Source: Williamsia deligens
Lineage (GTDB): Bacteria > Actinomycetota > Actinomycetes > Mycobacteriales > Mycobacteriaceae
Assembly: GCF_024171765.1 (NCBI RefSeq)
Contig: NZ_JAMTCI010000001.1
Location: 744,001-808,000 of the forward strand
Direction of reading: 5' to 3'
DNA length: 64,000 nucleotides
Shown: one piece after another, positions 1 through 10,364 of the stretch
How positions within the stretch are numbered: position 1 is the stretch's first letter
Layout of the letters: the number at the start of each line of letters is the position of its first letter
The notes under the pieces: model-generated
Database searches by the model: none
Seen by the model: the letters and a program-made list of their open reading frames with translations, nothing else
What the model was told of the DNA's origin: nothing
Position numbers and translations under genes: made by a program

Positions 1-1700
<1,700 letters not shown>

Positions 1701-1742
1701 CGCCTGAACTCCTCCGTGTCGGGGCTGTACGATGGCCAATAT

Positions 1743-1756
1743 TAGAACACGTTCTC
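1743..1756. promoter_or_regulatory. KstR operator, hsaA side
   Basis: TAGAACACGTTCTC matches the KstR consensus TnnAACnnGTTnnA except at the last base. It is 43 bp upstream of the hsaA start in the hsaA-kshA divergent region. KstR, encoded at 27051 in this window, represses such sites until a 3-oxo-cholestenoyl-CoA ligand binds. Confidence 0.85.
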
Positions 1757-1836
1757 GTTTGTGTCGAGGTCGGTGCGTTCGGCCTCGTCAGAGCGGGAAA
1801 CGGAAGCGATACCAGTGGCGTCGAAACGCCGGTTTT

Positions 1837-1850
1837 TGTAACATGTTCTC
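1837..1850. promoter_or_regulatory. KstR operator, kshA side
   Basis: TGTAACATGTTCTC is a second KstR-type half-site pair (AAC-N2-GTT core intact), 49 bp upstream of the kshA start. Two boxes in one divergent region suggest each operon has its own operator. Confidence 0.8.
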
Positions 1851-1898
1851 GTATCGGCAGCACCGTCGGCGCCCGCGTCGGCCAGGAGGAGGTAGGCG

Positions 1899-3101
1899 AT
1901 GACCACATCGCAGGACGACGTGGCGGTCCGCGAGATCGACACCGGGACCCCACCCACGCGATTCGCCCGCGGCTGGCACTGCCTCGGTCTGGCATCGGAG
2001 TTCACCGACGAGAAGCCGCACGCGGTACAGGCTTTCGGCACCAAGCTCGTCGTCTGGGGTGACCAGACCGGCGAGATCAAGATCCTCGACGCGTACTGCC
2101 GGCACATGGGCGGCGACCTGTCGCAGGGCAGCGTGAAGGACGGGAACATCGCGTGCCCGTTCCACGACTGGCGCTGGAAGGGCAACGGCCGCTGCGCCGG
2201 CGTGCCCTACGCGAAGCGCGCACCGAAGCTCGCCAAGACGCGGGCCTGGCCGACGATGATCCGCAACGGGCAGCTGTTCGTCTACAACGACCCCGAGGGC
2301 GACCCGCCGCCCGAGGACGTCGTGATCCCCGAGATCGCCGAGTACGCCACCGACGAGTGGACCGACTGGACGTGGAACCGCATCGTCATCGAGGGCTCCA
2401 ACTGCCGCGAGATCATCGACAACGTCGTCGACATGGCGCACTTCTTCTACATCCACTACGCCCTGCCCGACTACTTCAAGAACGTCTTCGAGGGTGAGAC
2501 CGCCGCGCAGTACATGAACTCCCGCGGCCGGCCGGACATCGAGCTGACGTCCGCCTACGGCGACAGCTACCTGCGCTCCATCGCGGCGTACTACGGCCCC
2601 GCCTACATGCTGAACCCGATGCATCAGACCTATGGCGAGTACGCCATCGAGACGATCCTCACCAACTGCCACTACCCGATCGACAACAACTCGTTCGTGC
2701 TGATGTTCGGCGTCATGGCGAAGAAGCCTGCGGGCCTCACCACCGAGCAGGCGACCGGGATGGCCGCCAAGATCGCCGAGGGCGTCGAGGTCGGGTTCCT
2801 GCAGGACGTCGAGATCTGGAAGCACAAGAGCCGCATCGACAACCCCCTCCTCGTCGAGGAGGACGGGCCGGTCTACCAGCTGCGCCGCTGGTATGAGCAG
2901 TTCTACGTCGACAAGGCCGACGTCACCGAGGAGATGACGCAGCGGTTCGAGTACGAGATCGACACCACCAAGGCCTTGGAGAACTGGGGCATCGAGGTCG
3001 AGGACAACCTGCGCCGCAAGGCCGAGGGCGAGGACACCGAGGCCTCGGTGCGGGCCGAGCAGGAGAAGCTGTCGGCGACCAACGACGCCGCGAAGGTCTG
3101 A
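1899..3101 (+). CDS. kshA: KshA, 3-ketosteroid 9-alpha-hydroxylase oxygenase
   Basis: This is a 400-residue Rieske non-heme iron oxygenase. KshA with its reductase KshB inserts oxygen at C9 of 3-ketosteroids. Together with KstD this breaks ring B and gives 3-HSA. The Rieske [2Fe-2S] ligands are visible as Cys67-x-His69 and Cys86-x2-His89. The mononuclear iron site follows as Asp178, His181 and His186, with Asn175 bridging, in NVVDMAHFFYIHY. The protein is slightly longer than some KshA because of an acidic tail. The gene is divergent from hsaA with a KstR box 49 bp upstream. The reductase KshB is not in the window. A 1-bp gap separates it from the next gene, implying translational coupling. 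Confidence 0.95.
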   Translation: MTTSQDDVAVREIDTGTPPTRFARGWHCLGLASEFTDEKPHAVQAFGTKLVVWGDQTGEIKILDAYCRHMGGDLSQGSVKDGNIACPFHDWRWKGNGRCAGVPYAKRAPKLAKTRAWPTMIRNGQLFVYNDPEGDPPPEDVVIPEIAEYATDEWTDWTWNRIVIEGSNCREIIDNVVDMAHFFYIHYALPDYFKNVFEGETAAQYMNSRGRPDIELTSAYGDSYLRSIAAYYGPAYMLNPMHQTYGEYAIETILTNCHYPIDNNSFVLMFGVMAKKPAGLTTEQATGMAAKIAEGVEVGFLQDVEIWKHKSRIDNPLLVEEDGPVYQLRRWYEQFYVDKADVTEEMTQRFEYEIDTTKALENWGIEVEDNLRRKAEGEDTEASVRAEQEKLSATNDAAKV

Positions 3102-3102
3102 G

Positions 3103-3477
3103 ATGACCCGCTCGGTGGAGGCGCAGGGGTGGGCGAAGGCCCCAACCTTCGCCGACGACCCCGAACGCCAACAGCTGGTGGCCGAGCACACCCGGCGCGA
3201 CCGGTCGCACTATCTCGACGGCGGCCTGCACGAGATCGAGTGCCGGGCCTGCCACTCCTGTGTCCTGGTGAAGAAGATGTCGCCGTCGCAGACGAGCGTC
3301 CAGTGGACGGCCCAGGCGCGTGCGGGGTGCACCGAGCTCCGCGCGGTGCGCGAGTCGGGTGGAAACCCTGCGATGACACCGACCTGTGGACGGCTCTCGG
3401 CCAGCATCGATCACGGGGTCGCCGAGGGCATCATCCCGCCGCACGGCCCGTCCGACGATCCCGACGGCTATCTCTGA
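3103..3477 (+). CDS. Cys-rich small protein coupled to kshA (Rv3527-like)
   Basis: This 124-residue protein starts 1 bp after the kshA stop, so it is almost certainly co-translated and KstR-controlled. It contains a CxxCxxC cluster at Cys47, Cys50 and Cys53 (ECRACHSCVLVKK) plus Cys76 and Cys95, which could bind zinc or an iron-sulfur centre. From memory, an uncharacterised gene (Rv3527) sits in the same position next to kshA in Mycobacterium tuberculosis, so the linkage seems conserved. No signal peptide or membrane segment is visible. The function is unknown. A role in KshA assembly or electron delivery is only an inference from the linkage and the cysteines. Confidence 0.8.
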   Translation: MTRSVEAQGWAKAPTFADDPERQQLVAEHTRRDRSHYLDGGLHEIECRACHSCVLVKKMSPSQTSVQWTAQARAGCTELRAVRESGGNPAMTPTCGRLSASIDHGVAEGIIPPHGPSDDPDGYL

Positions 3478-3560
3478 CCCCCGCGACCTGACCCCTGCGA
3501 TGATTTCTCGCGTCCGGCCCGGTCTGTACCGGTGACCACCCGACTGCGAGGAGATCCGCC

Positions 3561-4358
3561 GTGACCGACTACTCCGCACCCGCCGGTGCGCCCATCTGGT
3601 TCGACCTGATGAGTTCCGACCCCGCGCGAGCCGCCGACTTCTACGGCGGGTTGTTCGGGTGGCAGGTCGAGGCGCCCCGCCCGGAGTTCGGTGGGTACCA
3701 GAACTTCACACGCAACGGCCGACGCATCGCCGGGATGAGTCCGGTGATGGACGGAGCCGGCGTTCCCTCCGACGTGTGGTCGGTGTACCTGCACACCACC
3801 GACGCGGCAGCGACCACCGCGGCCGCGGAGAAGGCCGGCGCCCAGGTGCTGTTCCCGCCGATGGCGGTCGGGACCGAGGGGACGATGGTCCTCGTGTCCG
3901 ACCCGGCCGGCGCGGCCATCGGGTTCTGGCAGCCCGACGAGCACCTCGGTTTCACCAGTTGGGGCGAGCACGGTGCGCCCTACTGGTTCGACTGTCTGAC
4001 CAAGGACTACGCGGCGTCGACGGCGTTCTACCCGGCGGTCACCGGCGTCTCACTCCTCGAGGTCGGCACCGGCGGAGATCCGGACGCCGTCGGGCCGGAT
4101 CGCTACTCGCAGATGATGTTCGGGGAGACGGGATACGGCGGGATCATGGACGCCGCGACGCTCCTGCCGGCCGAGGCCCCGTCGTTCTGGCAGGTGTACA
4201 TCATGGTCGACGACGTCGCCGCCGCGACCGCACAGGTCACCCAGCTCGGCGGCGAGGTGATGATGGCCGGCGAGGACACCCCGTACGGCACCCTCGCCTC
4301 CGCCAAGGACCCCATGGGCGCGATCTTCTGCTACGCCTCGCCTCCCGCCGGCATGTAG
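3561..4358 (+). CDS. Two-domain VOC (glyoxalase/bleomycin-resistance fold) protein
   Basis: This 265-residue protein has two tandem vicinal-oxygen-chelate domains, roughly residues 10-125 and 138-260. Each opens with a P-x-WFDL/WFDCLTKD-type strand, has an (F/Y)Y-x2-(L/V)FGW-like helix end, and closes with a DP-G-(F/C) strand. Such proteins are common in actinobacteria with no assigned substrate; some bind or detoxify small molecules. It lies 83 bp downstream of the Cys-rich gene, without a KstR box, so membership of the steroid operon is uncertain. Its start follows a CGAGGAGATCC ribosome-binding site. Confidence 0.8.
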   Translation: MTDYSAPAGAPIWFDLMSSDPARAADFYGGLFGWQVEAPRPEFGGYQNFTRNGRRIAGMSPVMDGAGVPSDVWSVYLHTTDAAATTAAAEKAGAQVLFPPMAVGTEGTMVLVSDPAGAAIGFWQPDEHLGFTSWGEHGAPYWFDCLTKDYAASTAFYPAVTGVSLLEVGTGGDPDAVGPDRYSQMMFGETGYGGIMDAATLLPAEAPSFWQVYIMVDDVAAATAQVTQLGGEVMMAGEDTPYGTLASAKDPMGAIFCYASPPAGM

Positions 4359-4370
4359 TCGCCGCGCCGG

Positions 4371-4558
4371 CGCGAACCCGCGTCCTTCCCGCGAACCCGC
4401 GTCGTGTTCGGCGCGGGTTCGCTCGTTCGACGCGGGTTCGGGGCCGAGCGGCAGCACCCGCGCCATTCGTGCGGTCCCGCGCTGTGCTCGCTGACCCGTG
4501 CCCGGCAGGCCCACCCGCGTCGAGCTTCGCGCGGGTTCTCTTGCTCGACACGAATTCG
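4371..4558. repeat. Cluster of GAACCCGCG inverted repeats upstream of the AbiEi-like gene
   Basis: The region contains several copies of GAACCCGCG and its complement CGCGGGTTC. Copies at 4374 and 4393 face copies at 4412 and 4431, giving potential 9-bp-stem hairpins (for example 4393-4401 with 4412-4420, loop 10 nt). A 30-bp unit at 4411-4440 recurs at 4529-4558 with 24 of 30 bases identical. Degenerate copies lie between. The same hairpin type is found downstream of the gene at 5541-5677, so the gene is bracketed by the repeat. Confidence 0.75.
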
Positions 4559-4601
4559 TGCCGGCATGGATCCGAACGGGTGGCCGGAACGTCCAATCAG
4601 C

Positions 4602-5525
4602 ATGCTGAACATCCCCATCGATCGGCACGGGATCGTGCTCCGCAGTCACGCCGTCGCGGCCGGTGTCAGTGACAGCGAGTTGGCGCAGGCGGTCGCCCGC
4701 GGCCAGCTGGTCCGACTGACCCGCGGTGCGTTCGCAGTCGCCGTGAACCGCAGACCGCGCGAACACCACCGACTCGCGGCGATCGCGGTGGCGGCGATCT
4801 GCCCCGACGCCGTCCTCAGCCACCAGTCGGCCGCGACCGTCCTGGGCCTCGAGATGCTCCGCCCCGACCTGGAGCGCGTGCACCTCGGCGTCGGGATCGG
4901 CACAGGTGCACACCACACACCGACACGTCACGAGCATGAGGTCGACCTCGGCACGGGCGACATCCTGGTCCGCGACGGGGTCCGGGTGACGTCGCTGGAG
5001 CGAACCGCCGTCGACGTGGCGTGCACATCGGCGATGGGGTTCGCCGGCGCGCTCGCCGTGTTCGACTCGGCCCTGCGGCTCGGCGCCGACCGCGACCGCA
5101 TGGCCGGGATGCTGCTGGCCGCCCGACGTGGGGTGGGGCCTGCGCGGCGCGCCCTCCGGCACGCCGACGGACGCGCGGAGAACCCCGGTGAGCCGTGGGG
5201 CCGCGCGCAGATGATCGACGCCGGGTTGCCCGTCGACGATCTGCAACGGGAATTCGTCGACGACGACGGCCGGTTGGTCGCACGCACCGACTTCGCATGG
5301 CGCGACGTCCTGGTCGGCGAGTTCGACGGGATGGTCAAGTACCAGAAGCACCTGCGGCCCGGCGAGACGCCGTTCGAGGCGATGCGTCGCGAGAAGGATC
5401 GCGAGGATGCCCTCCGGAGGATGGGAATCATGGTGATCCGTTGGACCTGGGACGACCTGGTCCACGGCCGGGTGGTCCCGATGGTCCGTGAGTGGCTGAC
5501 CCGTCTGGGGCTGATCGCCGCCTGA
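4602..5525 (+). CDS. AbiEi-like / restriction-endonuclease-fold protein
   Basis: This 307-residue protein starts MLNIPIDRHG; an alternative ATG is at 4566. Residues 7-60 look like the winged-helix domain of actinobacterial AbiEi-type antitoxins (HAVAAGVSDSELAQAVARGQLVRLTRGAF). The C-terminal third carries a PD-(D/E)XK-like pattern: Glu197 in ENPGEPW, Asp230 in RTDFAW, Glu240 and Lys246 in GEFDGMVKY. It then ends EDALRRMGIMVIRWTWDDL, as in DUF559/Vsr-like nucleases. No partner toxin gene is adjacent, so a classical type IV toxin-antitoxin pair is not supported. Both flanks carry hairpin repeats of one family. Nuclease activity is inferred from the residues only. Confidence 0.75.
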   Translation: MLNIPIDRHGIVLRSHAVAAGVSDSELAQAVARGQLVRLTRGAFAVAVNRRPREHHRLAAIAVAAICPDAVLSHQSAATVLGLEMLRPDLERVHLGVGIGTGAHHTPTRHEHEVDLGTGDILVRDGVRVTSLERTAVDVACTSAMGFAGALAVFDSALRLGADRDRMAGMLLAARRGVGPARRALRHADGRAENPGEPWGRAQMIDAGLPVDDLQREFVDDDGRLVARTDFAWRDVLVGEFDGMVKYQKHLRPGETPFEAMRREKDREDALRRMGIMVIRWTWDDLVHGRVVPMVREWLTRLGLIAA

Positions 5526-5540
5526 CCCCGCCTCGTTCGC

Positions 5541-5677
5541 GAGAACCCGCGCCGAGCACGGCGCGGGTGGGCCTGCACCGCGCGGGTGCGGGAGAAGACC
5601 GCGGTGCGACAGGAACGACGCGGGGATGGCACCCGCGGCGGGCTCCTGAACCCGCGTCGTGCAGGGCGCGGGGTGGC
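5541..5677. repeat. Hairpin repeats downstream of the AbiEi-like gene
   Basis: GAACCCGCGCCGAGCACGGC followed by GCGGG lies at 5543-5567, and GAACCCGCGTCGTGCAGGGC followed by GCGGG at 5648-5672. Both align with the upstream copy at 4393-4417: about 20 of 25 identical for the first and 22 of 25 for the second, with arms preserved. A partial CGCGGGTGCGGG copy lies at 5580-5591. The run ends just before the hsaF stop codon. Confidence 0.75.
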
Positions 5678-5699
5678 GAGGTCGGCGCGGGAACGCCGG

Positions 5700-6749
5700 T
5701 CAGACTCCGGCGTTGGCGTCTTGTTTCTTGCGGAGTTCGAGGGCGATGTCGATGAGTTGGTCCTCTTGGCCGCCGACGAGTTTGCGGGCGCCGGCCTCGA
5801 GGAGGATCTCCGCCACCGAGACGCCGTACTTGGCGGCATGACCCTCGGCGTGCTTGAGGAACGAGCTGTAGCAGCCGGCGTAGCCCATCATCATCGCGGC
5901 GCGGTCCACGAGGCACTCGCTGGGCATGATCGGCGCGACGACGTCCTGGGCGGCGTCGGCGATCTTCATGAAGTCGATGCCGGTGCGGATGCCGAGCTTG
6001 TCGCACACCGCGACGAACGCCTCGACCGGCGTGTTGCCCGCGCCGGCACCGAACCGACGCACCGAGCCGTCGATCTGGCGGGCGCCTGCCCGTACCGCGG
6101 CGACGGAGTTGGCGACGGCGATGTCGAGGTTCTCGTGGCCATGGAAGCCGACCTGCGCGTCGTCGCCGAGCTCGGCGACCAGCGCCGACACCCGATCCGA
6201 GACCTGCTCGAGCACCAGCGCACCCGCGGAGTCGACCACATAGACGCACTGGCATCCCGCGTCGACCTGGATGCGGGCCTGCTGCGCGAGGACCTCCGGT
6301 GGCTGGCTGTGGCTCATCATCAGGAACCCGACCGTCTCGAGACCGAGTTCGCGGGCGAGCCCGAAGTGCTGGATGGAGACGTCGGCCTCGGTGCAGTGGG
6401 TGGCGATCCGACAGATCTGCGCACCGTTGTCCTGCGCAGCGCGGATGTCGTCCTTCACGCCCAGCCCGGGCAGCATCAGGAAGGCGATCTTCGCCGTCGT
6501 GGCGGTCTCCACCGCAGCGCGGATCAGCTGCTGCTCCGGGGTCTTGGAGAACCCGTAGTTGAACGACGACCCACCGAGACCGTCGCCGTGGGTCACCTCG
6601 ATGACCGGGACCCCGGCGCCGTCGAGCGCGCCGACGATGTCGCGGACGTCCTGCTCGGTGAACTGGTGGCGCTTGTGGTGGCTGCCGTCGCGCAGCGACG
6701 AGTCGGTGACCCGGATGTCGAGGGTGTCGGAGTACGCGATCGCGCTCAT
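5700..6749 (-). CDS. hsaF: HsaF, 4-hydroxy-2-oxohexanoate/oxovalerate aldolase
   Basis: A 349-residue class II, Mn2+-dependent aldolase of the BphI/DmpG type. It cleaves 4-hydroxy-2-oxohexanoate, from the steroid A-ring C6 product, to pyruvate and propanal. The N-terminal [15 protein letters not shown] gives the catalytic Arg20-Asp21 and His region. GFHGHENL supplies metal ligands His203 and His205. The C-terminal DmpG-type communication domain is complete. The aldehyde is normally channelled to HsaG, encoded 1 bp upstream in the operon. The order hsaE-hsaG-hsaF on this strand is as in M. tuberculosis. The stop lies against the hairpin-repeat block that follows the AbiEi-like gene. Confidence 0.95.
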   Translation of the reverse strand: MSAIAYSDTLDIRVTDSSLRDGSHHKRHQFTEQDVRDIVGALDGAGVPVIEVTHGDGLGGSSFNYGFSKTPEQQLIRAAVETATTAKIAFLMLPGLGVKDDIRAAQDNGAQICRIATHCTEADVSIQHFGLARELGLETVGFLMMSHSQPPEVLAQQARIQVDAGCQCVYVVDSAGALVLEQVSDRVSALVAELGDDAQVGFHGHENLDIAVANSVAAVRAGARQIDGSVRRFGAGAGNTPVEAFVAVCDKLGIRTGIDFMKIADAAQDVVAPIMPSECLVDRAAMMMGYAGCYSSFLKHAEGHAAKYGVSVAEILLEAGARKLVGGQEDQLIDIALELRKKQDANAGV

Positions 6750-6750
6750 G

Positions 6751-7650
6751 TCAGATCCCCAGCTTCTGCTTGGCCAGCTCTTCGCCGACCTTCGTGGCGG
6801 CGGCGGTCATGATGTCGAGGTTGCCCGCATACGGCGGCAGGAAATCCCCGGCGCCCTCGACCTCGACGAAGATCGACACCCGCGCCATGCCGCCGTTGAC
6901 GACACTCGGCGGGTCGAACTGCGGGTCTTGCAGCAGCCGGTATCCGGGCACGTAGGACTGGATCTCCTTCTCACGCCGGTGGATCGACTCGGCGATCGCA
7001 TCGGTGTCGGCGTCCTCTGGGATGGCGCAGAAGATGGTGTCGCGCATGATCATCGGCGGGTCGGCCGGGTTGAGGATGATGATCGCCTTCCCCCTATCGG
7101 CGCCGCCGATCGTCTCGATGCCCTTCGACGTGGTCTTGGTGAACTCGTCGATGTTCGCCCGCGTCCCCGGACCCGCCGACACCGAGGCGACCGACGCGAC
7201 GATCTCGGCGTAGGCCACCGGCACCACCGACGACACCGCGTGCACCATCGGGATCGTCGCCTGACCGCCGCAGGTGATCATGTTCGTGTTGGGCTTGTCG
7301 AGGTGCTCGCGCAGGTTCGCCGGCGGCACGACCGCCGGGCCGACCGCGGCCGGCGTCAGGTCGATCGCGGTGATCCCCGCCGCCTCGTACCGCGGCGCGT
7401 ACTCGCGGTGGACGTACGCCGACGTCGCCTCGAAGATCAGATCCGGCTTCTCCGACGACGACAACAACTCCTCGGCCCCACCCGACATGGTGATCAGCCC
7501 GTGGTCGGCGGCACGCTTCATGCCCTCGGAGTCCGAATCGATCCCGACCATCCAGCGCGGCGAGATCACCTCGGAGCGTTCGAGTTTGTACATCAGGTCG
7601 GTCCCGATGTTGCCCGACCCGATGATCGCGGCGGTGACCTTCTGCGGCAC
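6751..7650 (-). CDS. hsaG: HsaG, propanal/acetaldehyde dehydrogenase (acylating)
   Basis: A 299-residue NAD-dependent CoA-acylating aldehyde dehydrogenase that converts propanal from HsaF to propionyl-CoA. The Rossmann GSGNIG lies at residues 11-16, and the catalytic Cys127 lies in [12 protein letters not shown]. The start is a GTG at 7650, placed by an AGGAGG six bases upstream; the reading frame stays open far upstream of it. It sits 1 bp before hsaF and 62 bp after hsaE. HsaF and HsaG form a channelling complex in known systems. Confidence 0.95.
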   Translation of the reverse strand: MPQKVTAAIIGSGNIGTDLMYKLERSEVISPRWMVGIDSDSEGMKRAADHGLITMSGGAEELLSSSEKPDLIFEATSAYVHREYAPRYEAAGITAIDLTPAAVGPAVVPPANLREHLDKPNTNMITCGGQATIPMVHAVSSVVPVAYAEIVASVASVSAGPGTRANIDEFTKTTSKGIETIGGADRGKAIIILNPADPPMIMRDTIFCAIPEDADTDAIAESIHRREKEIQSYVPGYRLLQDPQFDPPSVVNGGMARVSIFVEVEGAGDFLPPYAGNLDIMTAAATKVGEELAKQKLGI

Positions 7651-7712
7651 TGCGTGCCTCCTGCCCTGTGATGTGTGGTGCGCCCGGATGGGATCGCGGT
7701 TCGAGTGAGGTG

Positions 7713-8501
7713 TCAGCGGAACTGCAGCGACACCGAGCCCAGCCCGGTGAACTCTGCGTGGAAGTCGTCGCCGGGGCGGATGTCGATGGCGCGGGTCGCG
7801 GTGCCCGGGAGGATGACGTCGCCGGCCTTCAGCCGCACGCCGAAGGAGTCGACCTTGCGGGCCAGCCAGGCCACCGCGGTCAGCGGATTGCCCAGCACCG
7901 CCGAGGAGTTGCCCTTCGCGACGACCTCGCCGTTGCGGTGCAGCACCGCGTCGATGTCGCCGACGTCGATGTCCTCGATCCCGACACGCTCGTCCCCGAG
8001 CACCCATCCCAGCGACGACGCGTTGTCGGCGATCGTGTCGCACAGCGTGATCCGCCAGTCACGGATACGGCTGTCGATGAGTTCGATGGACGGCACCACC
8101 CACTCCACCGCGTCGACGACGTCGCCGTTGGTGCAGTTCGCCCCGGGCAGGTCCTCCCCGAGGAGGAACCCGACCTCCACCTCGACCCGGGGGAAGCAGA
8201 ACGCGGACGCGTCGATCGGCGTCCCCTGGTGGTACTGCATCGTGTCGAGCAGATGCCCGTAGTCGGGCTCGTCGACGCCCATCATCTGCTGCATCGCCTC
8301 CGACGCGAGCCCCACCTTGTGCCCGGCGATCCGAGCACCTGCGTCGAGTCGACGGCGGATGTTGATCAGCTGGATCTCGTAGGCGTCGACCACGTCGAGA
8401 TCGGGGTGGGCCGACGTCGGCGGATCGATAGCTGTCGCGCTCTCCTCCGCCCGCGCCAGGTCGTCGGCGATCCGTCGGCGGACGTCGTCGGCGACGGTCA
8501 T
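7713..8501 (-). CDS. hsaE: HsaE, 2-hydroxyhexa/pentadienoate hydratase
   Basis: A 262-residue member of the MhpD/BphH hydratase family. It adds water to 2-hydroxyhexa-2,4-dienoate released by HsaD from the cleaved A ring and feeds HsaF. Typical segments are AGHKVGL near residue 63, [15 protein letters not shown], and the C-terminal [22 protein letters not shown] with its GxxL-type loop. It is the first gene of the leftward hsaE-hsaG-hsaF operon. A KstR box lies 100 bp upstream in the region shared with kstD. The frame extends far upstream, so the ATG at 8501 was chosen by the conserved [15 protein letters not shown] start. Confidence 0.93.
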   Translation of the reverse strand: MTVADDVRRRIADDLARAEESATAIDPPTSAHPDLDVVDAYEIQLINIRRRLDAGARIAGHKVGLASEAMQQMMGVDEPDYGHLLDTMQYHQGTPIDASAFCFPRVEVEVGFLLGEDLPGANCTNGDVVDAVEWVVPSIELIDSRIRDWRITLCDTIADNASSLGWVLGDERVGIEDIDVGDIDAVLHRNGEVVAKGNSSAVLGNPLTAVAWLARKVDSFGVRLKAGDVILPGTATRAIDIRPGDDFHAEFTGLGSVSLQFR

Positions 8502-8600
8502 GCGCGCTCCCTGCGGTGGTGGACGGGTTGGGCGTCCGGGCGGTCCCGTGGGGGTGGAGAACGGCTCACGGGCTGGTATAACTGGCTCGAGCGGCAATTC

Positions 8601-8614
8601 TATAACGTGTTCTA
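8601..8614. promoter_or_regulatory. KstR operator between hsaE and kstD
   Basis: TATAACGTGTTCTA is a perfect match to TnnAACnnGTTnnA. It lies 22 bp upstream of the kstD start and 100 bp upstream of hsaE, and so can serve both divergent operons. Confidence 0.9.
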
Positions 8615-8636
8615 GAAATGTGTGAAGGGTGTGCCC

Positions 8637-10364
8637 ATGACCAGCGCGAACACCTCCGGCGGCAGCGAGCTGCAGTCGGCCTACGACGTCGTCGTCGTGG
8701 GCTCCGGGGCGGCCGGGATGAGTGCCGCCATCACCGCGGCGTCCCGGGGACTGTCGACCGTCCTCATCGAGAAGGCGGCCCACTGGGGAGGGTCGACCTC
8801 CCGCTCGGGCGGCGGCGTGTGGATCCCCAACAACTCGGTGCTGCGCCGCGACGGTGTGCAGGACACCGACGCTGCCGCGCGCCAGTACGTGAAGTCGATC
8901 GTGGGCGACGTGGTGCCCGAGGAGAAGATCGACACCTACATCGACCGCGGTCCCGAGGCCCTGGACTTCCTCATCGACCACTCCGAGATCGACCTCGAGT
9001 GGGTGAAGAACTACTCCGACTACTACCCCGAGGCTCCCGGTGGCCGGCTGCACGGGCGGTCGTGTGAACCGCGTCCGTTCGACACCCGCCGGCTCGGTGC
9101 CGACGCCGCGACCATCCATCCGCCGTACACCAAGGCGCCGCTGAACGTCGTGGTGAAGCAGTCCGACTACCGGTGGATGAGCATGGGCCTGCGGCACTGG
9201 CGTGGACCGGTGAAGATGATGCAGGTCGGCGCCCGCACGTTCGGCGCGAAGATGACCGGCAAGCGGATCATCGGGATGGGCGCGGCCCTCATGTCGGGCC
9301 TGCTGCTCGGCGTCCGCCGCGCCGGCGTGCCGATGTTCCTCGAGACCCCTCTGCTGGACCTCGTGACCGAGAACGACAGGGTCACCGGCGTCGTCGTCGA
9401 GCACAAAGGTGAGCGGCGGACCATCACGGCCCGTCGCGGGGTCGTGCTGGCGTGCGGCGGTTTCGAGCACAACGAGGAGATGCGCCGCAAGTACCAGCGC
9501 GACCCGATCGGCAGCGAGTGGACCACCGGTGCGCCGTCGAACACCGGTGACGGCATCACCGCCGGCCTGAAACTGGGTGCATCCGTGTCGTTCATGGAGG
9601 ACTCCTGGTGGGGTCCGACGTTCATGCTCCCGCGCGGCCCGTGGTTCGCCCTCGCCGAGCGGTCGCTGCCGCGCAGCTTCATGGTCAACACCCGCGGACA
9701 GCGCTTCATGAACGAGTCGCTGCCGTATGTCGAAGCGGTGCACCGCATGTACGGCGGCGAGTACGGACAGGGCGACGGCCCGGGCGAGAACGTGCCCGCG
9801 TGGCTCGTGTTCGACCAGGGTTACCGCGACCGCTACCTCTTCGCCGGGGTCCCGGGCCGCCAACCGCTGCCCAAGAAGTGGCTCGCGACCGGCAGCATCA
9901 TCAAGGCCGACAGCATCGCCGAGCTCGCCGCGAAGATGGAGGTGCCCGCCGACGCGTTGCAGGCCACCGTCGAACGGTTCAACGGGTTCGCGAAGACCGG
10001 GGTCGACGAGGACTTCCACCGCGGCGAGAGCGGCTACGACCACTACTACGGCGACATCACCAACAAGCCGAACCCCGGCCTCGGCGAGCTGACGAAGGCA
10101 CCGTTCTGGGCGGTGAAGATGTATCCCGGTGACCTGGGCACCAAGGGTGGGATCGACACCGACACATCGGGTCGCGCACTGCGCGCCGACGGTTCGGTGA
10201 TCAGCGGGCTCTACGCCGCGGGCAACACCAGCTCCCCGGTCATGGGCCACACCTACGCCGGCCCGGGCGCGACGATCGGTCCCGCGATGGTGTTCGGATA
10301 CCTCGCGGCACTGGACATGGCCGGACAGGGCGCCGACTCGGTGACCGACGCCCGGGCTGTCTGA
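8637..10364 (+). CDS. kstD: KstD, 3-oxosteroid 1-dehydrogenase
   Basis: A 575-residue FAD flavoenzyme that removes hydrogen across C1-C2 of 3-ketosteroids, one of the two steps (with KshA) that open ring B. The FAD dinucleotide site VVVGSGAAGMSA is at residues 20-31. The catalytic elements are recognisable: Tyr364 in LPYVEAVHRMY, and Tyr540 with Gly544 in HTYAGPGATIG, equivalent to the Tyr/Gly pair that polarises the C3 carbonyl. The ATG at 8637 follows AAGGG by six bases; a GTG five codons earlier is possible. The start of the next gene overlaps its stop (TGATG). The KstR box is 22 bp upstream, so leader length is short. Confidence 0.95.
   Translation: MTSANTSGGSELQSAYDVVVVGSGAAGMSAAITAASRGLSTVLIEKAAHWGGSTSRSGGGVWIPNNSVLRRDGVQDTDAAARQYVKSIVGDVVPEEKIDTYIDRGPEALDFLIDHSEIDLEWVKNYSDYYPEAPGGRLHGRSCEPRPFDTRRLGADAATIHPPYTKAPLNVVVKQSDYRWMSMGLRHWRGPVKMMQVGARTFGAKMTGKRIIGMGAALMSGLLLGVRRAGVPMFLETPLLDLVTENDRVTGVVVEHKGERRTITARRGVVLACGGFEHNEEMRRKYQRDPIGSEWTTGAPSNTGDGITAGLKLGASVSFMEDSWWGPTFMLPRGPWFALAERSLPRSFMVNTRGQRFMNESLPYVEAVHRMYGGEYGQGDGPGENVPAWLVFDQGYRDRYLFAGVPGRQPLPKKWLATGSIIKADSIAELAAKMEVPADALQATVERFNGFAKTGVDEDFHRGESGYDHYYGDITNKPNPGLGELTKAPFWAVKMYPGDLGTKGGIDTDTSGRALRADGSVISGLYAAGNTSSPVMGHTYAGPGATIGPAMVFGYLAALDMAGQGADSVTDARAV

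Noticed and set aside
4602-5525. A complete type IV toxin-antitoxin pair
   Set aside because: Only the AbiEi-like protein is present; no AbiEii-type nucleotidyltransferase gene is next to it.
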